Shown in pieces: positions 56,023-64,000 of a DNA stretch of 64,000 bases. This stretch comes from Coenobita brevimanus (taxonomy: Eukaryota; Arthropoda; Malacostraca; Decapoda; Coenobitidae), in NCBI GenBank assembly GCA_032717465.1, contig CM064632.1, forward strand, positions 29,726,023-29,790,022, in the 5' to 3' direction. The notes beneath the pieces were generated by a model, which worked only from the letters and a program-made list of their open reading frames with translations, was not told the origin of the DNA and searched no databases. The stretch's first letter is position 1. The number at the start of each line of letters is the position of its first letter. The position numbers and the translations under genes are program-made.

Positions 56023-56340
56023 TACAGCCTTCACCAGTTGCTTCCTCTATTAAGGTAATCCCTCAAACCGAAAACAATAAGCTGGCCTCACCAAGAAGGT
56101 AAAAGTACATTGTCGAGATGAAATGGTTAAGGGCATATTTATTTATTTATTTATTTTTTTTCACCGTAAGAGTGTTAGAAAATCAGAAAAAAAAATAGAA
56201 ACCGTATAATTTACCTAACTCACCTTGAGACTTTATTTTTGTTATATTACCGTTTCAGGCATTTTTTTTTTTTCAGTAAAAATTTTGGAAATGCAGGAAA
56301 AATACCACAGTTTATTTAATATAAGTATCCTCTTAACAAC

Positions 56341-56742
56341 ATCATCATCATCATCAGCCGTTTGAGTATCCACTGCAGGACCGGCCTATCCCGACCAAAG
56401 TCGGGACGATACAGTCAATGTATCTCTACCAAGTGGCTTAGGCTGTCTGGTAGAGACTGTATGTAGAGTGAGAAGTGCTTGTAAGTGTAATTGTAGTGTT
56501 GGAGTGGCTTTGGATGTGTGTGTAGTCTGTGAACCAAGTGTAATCGGCCCGCTCAAGCCGACTGGGTGCAAGCATACTTTATAGTAAGCGACACTGGTTC
56601 AACCACAGCACCCCTTGTGCCCGCCAATGCAGTACGTGGATGGGTGAACACTCCCAAAGTTTATTACCTGGCGGGGCGCGAACCCTGGCTCACCCGCGTA
56701 CGAAAACGCACACTGTACCACTGTACCACAGAGGCTTCCTTA
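56341..56742 (-). mobile_element. tRNA-derived SINE with a GAT tail
   Basis: The minus strand begins GCCTCTGTGGTACAGTGG (A-box-like, 56719-56735). It then has AGGGTTCGCGCCCC (B-box-like, 56674-56687), then a body of about 330 bp, then GTCCTGCAGTGGATACTC, AACGGCT and (GAT)n at 56341-56356. The last phrase resembles 3' ends of RTE-type LINEs, which would supply the retrotransposition machinery. This is inference from composition. Confidence 0.7.
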
Positions 56743-56811
56743 ACAACATATCGTTCCTTATATGCCTGCGTTTTTTTTTTTGTTTTTTTTTATTATCACG
56801 TCACTGCTCGT

Positions 56812-56829
56812 TATACTCTAACTTGGCTT

Positions 56830-56866
<37 letters not shown>

Positions 56867-57030
56867 GAATGATGAGTTGTAATAAAGATTAACACGTGAA
56901 TGTAATCCTGGTCACGAAGAAGTGTTATGGAGACAGTGTAGAGCCACAGCACATTTTCAGCCACTTAGATATGTGAAATAAGCTTTAAAACGACGAAAAT
57001 CTGGGCCAGGTTACAGTTAAAGGAGTATAG
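56812..57030. mobile_element. MITE-B copy with a (CT)n expansion
   Basis: TATACTCTAACTTGGC at the left and GGTTACAGTTAAAGGAGTAT at the right pair as termini. A CT run at 56834-56862 has expanded inside the left arm, replacing the usual TGGCAGTTTT part. Confidence 0.75.
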
Positions 57031-57544
57031 GCAATTGTATTTTCTTGACTTCACTAAGAATGTCTGAATAACGGGAAATGTAGTTAATCATACACTCCTC
57101 GTAGCACTGCATCTCTTTATATACAATTACTTTCCCTACTGTCACCTTCAATAGGCAATCCTGTTTCCATTTTCGTTTTAGCAATAGTGACAGGCAGGAG
57201 AGAAAATGGATCCCACATGACCCACTGTTTTAAACACAATTCGACACAGCATCTCTTCATATATTACTGCATCTCTCCATTTTCCAACCTTACTAGAATA
57301 TCCGATTTCCCCTATCGTTTCAGTAATATATATTTTTTGTTAACGCAGGAAAATACTGGACTCAATATAATTTTCGTATATAATTCACCATCAAACTTTC
57401 CTTATATTCCTTTTCTGAGTACGCATGGATTTCTGTTCTCCATTTCGCCTCAGTAAGAGTGTATGAGGCAGGAAAATGGGTCTCGTCAGCCTCAAATAAC
57501 CCTCCTACATTTATTGCCTTCCAGCATTACATCTGGTCATACGT
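57031..57544. other. No gene recognised
   Basis: CATCTCTTCATAT and CATCTCTCCATTTTCC phrases recur (57108, 57250, 57270), a weak local duplication. Confidence 0.5.
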
Positions 57545-57807
57545 TCCCACTTAATAGGAGTAGACTGTAGCACCAGTCGAGCAGGGCAGTACTCCCGAGG
57601 TGGATGGAAAGCTGATGACAGGGAGTGCTGGAGCTCCCGTTTCATCAGCCCTCAGGACTAGTTCCTGACCATCCTCCTTTGCTGAACTTTTTCAGTGTCT
57701 CAGTTACACAGAGAGTAGGCCAGCATGCTCTCCAGTACAAATTTCTCTATCTACACCAAACTACATGCACAGTACACACTACACTTCCTATTCTAAATTC
57801 AACAAAA

Positions 57808-58791
57808 ATGGCGTCTTTTAATCAAGCCTCGGAGTCCCCAGGGGGGGGGGACCATAAATGCCCCCACCATCCGCCCCTCTCCCGGTGACGACTCGAGGTG
57901 CCTGGAACCACTGTCTGACTCTCTTCTTCTTCATTTCTGCAACATTCGCGGCCTTTCCTCTAACTTTCGCTCTGTTGAGCACCACCTCTCCTCCTCTAAA
58001 CCTCACCTTCTTTTTCTAACGGAGACTCAGCTGTCTGAGGCAACTGACAGCAGACCCTTCTCTGTATCCTCCTACTTTCTCTATACTCATTTCAAAGCCA
58101 AAGGTGGTTGTTGTGTATACATACGCAACGACTTATCTTGCTCTCGTGTTCCTGAACTCGATTCTTCTGAATTCTCCACACTCTGGCTTCGGCTTTCCTG
58201 TCATTCTCTGACTAAATATATCTGTGCTGTTTACTTATCCCCTAATTATACTATCAAAAATTCTTCGACTATCTTACTTCTTCGATGGAACACATTCTGT
58301 CCATTTCTCCTTTCTCTGAAATCTCCATTCTTGGATATTTCAATGTTCACCACCACCTTTGGCTCTCCTCTCCTTTCACGGATCCACATGGTGAACAAGC
58401 CTACATCTTTTCTATCCTTAATGACCTAGTGCAGCTTGTACAGCACCCTACCCGTATCCCTGACCACCTTGGAGAGAGCTCCAACATACTTGGCCTCTTC
58501 CTCACAACTAATCCTTCTGCTTACTCTGTTAATCTTTTCTCTCCGTTGCGCTCCTCCGATCACAACCTTATTACCTTAACCTGTCCTATCACTCCGGTAT
58601 GGCCTGTGGACCCTCCAGGGAAACGTCGTCTGTGGCATTTTGGAGCCGCGGACTGGGAGGCCCTCCGGCAGTACTTCTTTGATTTTCCCTGGAATGATTA
58701 TTGCTTCCATGGCCGTGAGCCATCTGAGTGTGCCTTGCGCATTACGGAGGTTATTCTCTCGGGCATGGAAGCATACATTCCTTTCTCATAA
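57808..58791 (+). pseudogene. L1b endonuclease (EEP-type) region
   Basis: A candidate ATG at 57808 opens a frame that is thrown out by a run of ten G at 57841-57850. The endonuclease-like sequence then continues from about 57890 in another frame (CNIRGLSSNFRSVEHHL, LLFLTETQLSE, GGCCVYIRND). It shifts again near 58250 and resumes in the 58285-58791 frame. That last segment has ILGYFNVHHHLW, where apurinic-like endonucleases have G-D-F-N, so the catalytic Asp is Tyr (codon 58336-58338). It also has SSDHNLITL, with the terminal His kept. The segment stops at TAA 58789, where L1a has TAT. Function would be target-DNA nicking. Confidence 0.82.
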
Positions 58792-60760
58792 CCTTTGACT
58801 AACGCAAGAAAGCCTTGGTTTAATCACGCTTGTCCTAATGTTGTCCACAACAAGGAGAAGGCCTACAAAAGGTACCGGAGCCAACCCACCCCTGAATCAC
58901 ATCATCTTTACGTTTCTGCCCGGAATCGTGCTAAGTCTGTTCTTCGCTCTACTAAAAATAATTTCATCCATACTAAATGCTCTCAACTCTCCAACTCGAA
59001 TTCTTCCCGCTCCTTCGGGCACCTTGCCAAAAATCTTTCTAACAACTTTACCTCATCATCCTTCCCTCCTCTTTTCTACTCTGATGGTTCTGTAGCTATT
59101 TCTTCTACTGATAAAGCAGATCTCTTCGCACAGACTTTCTCCTCCAGTTCCACCTTAGACGATTCCGGTGCTGTTCCTCCATCACTTCCCCCCTCTGACT
59201 TCCTCATGGCTGACAGTAAAATTTCTTCAGTTGATGTATTTTCTGCCATCACTGGCCTCAGTACTAACAAGGCATATGGGCCTGATGGGGTCCCTCCTGT
59301 TGTTCTCAAGAACTGTGCTTCTGTGCTTACACCCTGCCTAGGCAAACTCTTTCGCCTTTGTCTGTCAACTTGTACCTTTCCTTCTTGCTGGAAGTTTCCT
59401 CTCATTCAGCCAGTCCCAAAGAAGAGTGACCACTCCCAACCCTCCAACTATCGTCCAATTGCTTTAACGTCCTCTATTTCAAAAGTTTTCGAGTCAATTC
59501 TTAATAGAAAATTTTAAGGCATCTTTCCTATCACAACCTTCTTTCCGATCGTCAGTATGGGTTCCGTCAGGGACGCTCCACTGGCGATCTTCTCACCTAC
59601 CTTTCAGACTCCTGGTCATCCTCCTTTCGGGGCTTTGGCGAAAGCTTTGCCATTGCACTTGACATCTCAAAGGCTTTCGATCGAGTCTGGCATAAATCTT
59701 TAATTTCCAAACTGCCCTCCTACGGTTTCTATCCTTCTATCTGTGCCTTCATCGCTAGCTTCCTTTCTGGTCGTTCTATAGCCGCTGTTGTAGACGGCCA
59801 TCGTTCTTCTCCTAGATCTATCAACAGTGGTGTTCCTCAGGGCTCTGTCCTATCACCAACTCTCTTCCTTTTATTCATCAATGATCTTTTAAGCTGTACA
59901 TCTTATCCACTCATACGCTGATGACTCCACCCTTCACCTTTCCATTCGGTTCCCGCAACGCCCATCTCAACAGTTACTTCAACAAACAAGGGATGAGGCT
60001 ATGGCACACCTAATGTCTGACTTGGCTCGTATCTCTGACTGGGGTAAAAATAATATGGTTGTTTTTAATGCATCTAAGACTCAGTTCTTACACCTATCAA
60101 CCCGACAAAATCTTCCACAGGTATACCCACTAATGTTTAATAATATTCAGCTTAATCCTGCATCATCCTTGAACATGCTTGGGGTTTCATTTACTCGGGA
60201 CTTATCTTGGAAAGATCATATTACATCTCTTGTAAAATCTGCTTCCGAGAGATTGGGTGTGCTAAGCCGACTCCGCTCTTTCTTTACCCCTGCACAATTG
60301 TTGACTCTATACAGGGGTTTTATCCGCCCCTGTGTGGAGTACAACTCTCATATGTGGGGAGGCTCCCCACATACAGCTCTTCTCAATAGGGTGGAGGCAA
60401 AGGCTTTTCGTCTCATTAACTCTCCTCCTCTTACTGACTCCCTTCAACCTCTGTCTCTTCGCCGCACTGTTGCATCTTTATCTCTTTTCTATCGCTACTT
60501 TAATGGTCACTGCTCCTCTGAACTGTCTGCTTGCATTCCTCCACCTCTACGACGGGCGCGTAGCACCCGTCTGGCAGCAAACTCTCATCCCTTTTCTGTC
60601 CAACTCTCTAATGCAAGAGTTAACCGTTACTCCCAGTCTTTCATTTATGCAACAGGTTAGCTCTGGAACTGTCTCCCTCTGTCTGTATTTCCTGCTGCCT
60701 ATGATCTCCAGTCTTTCAAACGCAGTGTGTCCAGGCATCTCAAAATGATCGGATCTTGAA
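58792..60760 (+). pseudogene. L1b reverse transcriptase, broken by two frameshifts and a stop
   Basis: Aligned by eye to L1a, the frame runs to 59517, where one A is missing from an A run. It resumes near 59514 through motif A and GVPQGSVLSP, then loses five bases near 59892 just before the YADD block. It resumes again to 60660, where CAG has become TAG, cutting off the last C-terminal block. Apart from these lesions the two copies differ by only scattered substitutions, so the family amplified fairly recently. Confidence 0.88.
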
Positions 60761-60862
60761 TTTGGCTCTCTATTGTATTTTGTTTTTCTCTTGGAGGGAA
60801 CTGTTACTGCGGGCTTATGGCCTTTGGTTCCTTCTTCCTCGCATAAAAAAAAAAAAAAAAAA

Positions 60863-61280
60863 TCAGTCTTGTGGTTCACTTGGGAGTCGTATTTTCCCTT
60901 TCATTTCTGTGATAAAGTTTGAGATCCTGGAAAACACGGGATCCCAGGCAGCCAGTAGCGTCCTCCCGCCCTAATTAGTCTCGCCAAAGACCTGCCTCGT
61001 TAGCTTTATGAACAGCCTTAACTTGGTCTTTGTGCTGCCAAACTATTGGAAATTAGTTAGACCTCCTTCTTGTCAGTCCGGAAACAAGCCATCTCATTTT
61101 TGGCCTTGAGATAGTACACATTACAGTTGTACTATATATATTAGTTACGGATTGCACTTGTACTATGTTATGCTTACCTTATAAAATGTAATATTACTAT
61201 TGACATTATTACATTTCCACTGTTGCAGTGTGTTTTATAGTGTTTTATATTAATAGTCAGTTCTTAAAACAACACTCCAC
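60863..61280. other. Sequence 3' of L1b, no gene
   Basis: Unique-looking. It would carry the right half of the L1b target duplication, which I could not recognise. Confidence 0.5.
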
Positions 61281-61304
61281 AGTATTATTATTATTTTGAT
61301 GATC

Positions 61305-61335
<31 letters not shown>

Positions 61336-61525
61336 CATCATCATCGTTATTGTTATTATTATTATATTTTATTATTATTATTATTAACACTGGTATTATT
61401 ATTATTATTATTATTATTATTTCTGTTGTTGTTGATGTTGCCACCTCCGCCGCCTCCGTAGCTGCTGCTGCTGCTGCTGCTGGTGATGATGATGATGGTG
61501 ATGTTGCTGTTATTATTATCACTAT
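61281..61525. repeat. (ATT)n, (GTT)n, (CTG)n and (GAT)n compound triplet region
   Basis: Mostly ATT, with a CTG run at 61462-61481 and a GAT run after it. False poly-Ile/Ala/Ser frames on both strands. Confidence 0.93.
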
Positions 61526-61739
61526 TTTGAAATGGTTGGTAGGGGCGCTCACCATTCACTCACTCGATGGTGTAACTACCTTCCAGTGCCTCTACACTGA
61601 GTGTCAAGCTATATATTCTCTTGTAACCCAGGAAATCAGTCACTGCGTTGGGTGGTAACAGTGTATAACCCTGTAACCAATTAAGGTCCTGGTGGTCTAG
61701 TGGGATACGGCCCTCGACCCTGATGTGGTTCATGAGGGT

Positions 61740-61740
<1 letters not shown>

Positions 61741-61787
<47 letters not shown>
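61741..61787. repeat. (CT)n microsatellite
   Basis: Follows a tRNA-Glu-like phrase at 61683-61740. Confidence 0.96.
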
Positions 61788-61791
<4 letters not shown>

Positions 61792-62014
61792 TAACTTTCC
61801 TTAGTTCGCATTTTGTTCTCTTAAATTTCTTTCTTTCAAACTTTTTTTTCTCACTCCACAGCTCCCTGGGTGTTGTCAGGGCGCAGTCTTTCTCCAGGAT
61901 GGTGGAGGCGTTGATTCAAATAGATAACATTGGAGAATATTTCGGGCTTAGTACAGTATTTTTACCAGAACATTTTTGGGCCAAGTAAAGTATTTTCGTT
62001 TGCTGTAAGTTTCT

Positions 62015-62239
62015 AGAACCCGTATTTTCGTCGTTTAATGAGGTTCCCAAACGCCACTTCATAAGCCATTTATTTTGCTTATTACCCCTTACTCTCTTAT
62101 TCTGTGTTACTTTAATCATTCTGATATCACCATACTCAGCATAAATAACGTACAAAACGATATTAGCCTGGAGTATCCAATAATAAGTCGGTAAGGAAGA
62201 GATGTTAGGGAGCTTCCTTCGCCGCTGAGAATACGACCC
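62015..62239. mobile_element. MITE-A copy
   Basis: Left AACCCGTATTTTCGTCG, right GCTGAGAATACGACCC, with the typical CATACTCAGCATAAATAACG centre. Confidence 0.8.
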
Positions 62240-62279
62240 AATATTTCACGAGTCTCCCATGTAGTGGGGATGCCCGGTT

Positions 62280-62327
62280 TTGCTGTGCTTGTTATTATAC
62301 TCTCGCCTTTTTTTCTTTTCATTGTTA

Positions 62328-62358
<31 letters not shown>

Positions 62359-63185
62359 TCTTTGTCACCTTTACTGTTGTTAGTCATTCTTCCTTTCCTT
62401 ACTTATTCTCATGTTCTGTTTCACCTGCCTTTCTCATTTTATCTAGTCGCAACTTCTCTTTCGAAATCCTGTCTTTTACTCGGCGCTTCTTTCTGGCACT
62501 TTCCCCCCCCCTTTTTCTCGCACTCTTGTTTCTCACTCTTTTGTTCTCATTTGTTCTCTTTTTCACTTGCTTGGTTTTTTTCTTTTTTCTTTTTTTTCAG
62601 TTTCATCCGTTTTCTCTCTTTTCTCACTTCTCCTCTTTCTCAATCTTGCATCTCTTTCTCACTCTTCCCCTTCTATTTCAAGTTTACTCTCCTTTCTCAC
62701 TCTTCCTCCCCTTTCTCACTCTTCATCTCTTTCTCACTGCTCCTCTCTTTCTCACTCTTCCTATCTTTCTCACTCTTCCTCTCTTTCTCGCCTTTCTTCT
62801 CTTTCTCACTCATCCTCTCATTCTCATTCTTCCTCCATTATCTCTCTTCCTCCTCTTTCTCACTCTTCCTATTCTTTCTCACTTTTACTCCTCTTTCTCA
62901 CCCTTCCTCCCCTTTCTCACCCTTTCTTACTTTTCCTTCCTTTTCTCGGTCTTCCCCTTCTTTCTGACTTTTCCTCCCATTCCCACTTCCTCCTTTCTCA
63001 CTCTTCCTCTCCTTTCACACTTCATCTCTCGCCCTTTATTTCTTTCTCACACTCCCTTCTCTTTCTCACTCTCCTCCCCCCCCCGTCTTTCTTCCTCTTC
63101 CTCACTCTGCCTCCTTTAATTTCTCATGCTCTCTCCCTTTTCTTTCTCATCTCATTCTCATTCATTCCTCTTTCTCTCGCCATAC
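62280..63185. repeat. Pyrimidine tract of TTTCTCACTCTTCCTC units, about 900 bp
   Basis: Loose 15-17-bp units, clearest at 62690-63010. CT run at 62328-62354. The long Ser/Phe/Leu frames on the plus strand are artefacts of the tract. Confidence 0.9.
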
Positions 63186-63256
63186 ATATCTTCCTTTCCC
63201 AGCTCATTAACAAAGCTCATTCCCTTAACCCTGTATATTTTCTCTGTGTAAAAATT

Positions 63257-63474
63257 AGTATACGTTTTCACCTTAAATTGGGCTAGATTTTCGTCCTTTT
63301 GAAGTGGCTCAGTGGTAGGAAAAAAAAAAAAAAAAGGACAGTGCTACGGCTATACATCCTTTCTTGTAGCATTTCTTTGTGATTAGCACCAAATTCTAGT
63401 GTTAATGTGACAACTCGGCAATGAATATGAAGATATAATTTATTTTTTACCAAGTTAAGGTGAAGAGAGTATAG
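63257..63474. mobile_element. MITE-B copy
   Basis: TATACGTTTTCACCTTAAAT at the left, AAGTTAAGGTGAAGAGAGTA at the right; internal A run of 16. Confidence 0.75.
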
Positions 63475-64000
63475 CTAGCCAGAGTAAAATAGGTTTACAA
63501 GACGTCTCTCCAGGGCTCTGGCACCGTTTGTTTAGCGATTTATTTTTGGATGTGGCTGGTTAATATAATTTTGTATGTAAATAATGATGGGTATGATGAT
63601 ATTAGAATGGTCTGAGTAACACAGATGATAAAATAGGTTCACTGGGTAAAATGGAACCCGAGGGTCTTCTCCCACAGGGGGTTTGACCATCCAGGATCCC
63701 AGGCAATTCTCGATCATAGGGTTTTTTCCCGGGCAACGCCGGATACCCCTGCGTTTATTCATCTGAGAATGAATGAAAGGGTTTGAGTGTTAATATTGTT
63801 ACCTCCGACCCTCTCATGGCCGGGACAACATTAGTACACATGTCCAACTATCGTCAGACCATTTTATGCAGCGAGTCAGTCACAGGAACAGGTTGATAAT
63901 AGCCTACTGTCACCAATAACCCTCTCATGGTGGTGACATGTCTAGTATTCCCTTGCAGCTGATGCCAGATAGTTTCATTCAGTTAGGTGTGGTTATAAGA
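63475..64000. other. Decayed MITE-A remnant and unclassified repeat
   Basis: 63533-63620 has TTTAGCGATTTATTTTTGGA and GGTTAATATAATTTTGTATG as in MITE-A. 63714-63752 matches the CCCGGGCAACGCCGGATACC module seen at 40.05 kb in the opposite strand. CCCTCTCATGG occurs twice (63810 and 63921). Confidence 0.5.

Larger units (their letters stand above)
57545..60862 (+). mobile_element. L1b: longer copy of the L1a non-LTR family
   Basis: This plus-strand element has an 18-base A-tail at 60845-60862 after the phrase TCCTTCTTCCTCGCAT shared with L1a. The body keeps the endonuclease and RT regions in order. The 5' boundary is uncertain because no second copy of that part exists in the window; I place it loosely near 57545. 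A target duplication was looked for after the tail (ATCAGTCTTG) and not found upstream. It is broken by at least three frameshifts and two stops. Confidence 0.85.

Noticed and set aside
62280..63286. Long plus-strand frames of 200-280 codons that look like membrane proteins
   Set aside because: They come from TTTCTCACTCTTCCTC repeats; hydrophobicity is a composition effect.

Overview
The window looks like intergenic or heterochromatin-like DNA from a large, repeat-rich arthropod genome. A decapod crustacean is my best guess, but that is inference from genome style and not a species match. The evidence is very dense dinucleotide microsatellites, many small non-autonomous DNA transposons, tRNA-derived SINEs, non-LTR retrotransposons with A-tails or GAT tails, and two complete but decayed Ty3/Gypsy elements. 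I found no convincing host protein-coding gene and no canonical host tRNA or rRNA gene. Almost all long open frames belong to mobile elements.

Layout. 1-6.2 kb: minisatellites, microsatellites, a long imperfect inverted repeat, one SINE and members of a short fold-back MITE family (called A here). 6.2-17.4 kb: a Gypsy element (G1) on the minus strand, bounded by 5-bp duplications TGGTG. Its 3' LTR carries a 5'-truncated non-LTR retrotransposon (L1a). Its 5' LTR carries a 753-bp hAT-like MITE with an 8-bp target duplication. 17.4-45.6 kb: MITE families A and B, SINEs, purine or pyrimidine tracts, GT/GA/CA microsatellites, a fold-back element at 23.4-23.8 kb, and a PIF/Harbinger-like element at 36.5-37.4 kb with a truncated transposase. 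45.66-52.03 kb: a second, unrelated Gypsy element (G2) on the plus strand, inserted in an (AT)n tract. 52-57 kb: non-LTR 3' fragments, SINEs and MITEs. 57.5-60.9 kb: a longer copy of the L1a family (L1b) on the plus strand, with its endonuclease region, broken by frameshifts and stops. 61-64 kb: microsatellites, one long CT-rich tract and further MITEs.

The main biological point is that both Gypsy elements place integrase upstream of reverse transcriptase and RNase H (gag-PR-IN-RT-RH). This is the Copia-like order known in Ty3/Gypsy from the Gmr1 group. In both elements gag, protease and integrase lie in one reading frame interrupted only by stop codons, and both carry the same TGGCGACCTC primer-binding candidate despite different LTRs. 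All large elements seen here are inactive by sequence, through stops, frameshifts and catalytic substitutions. The nesting gives a relative order: G1 landed first, then L1a and the hAT-like MITE landed in its two LTRs.
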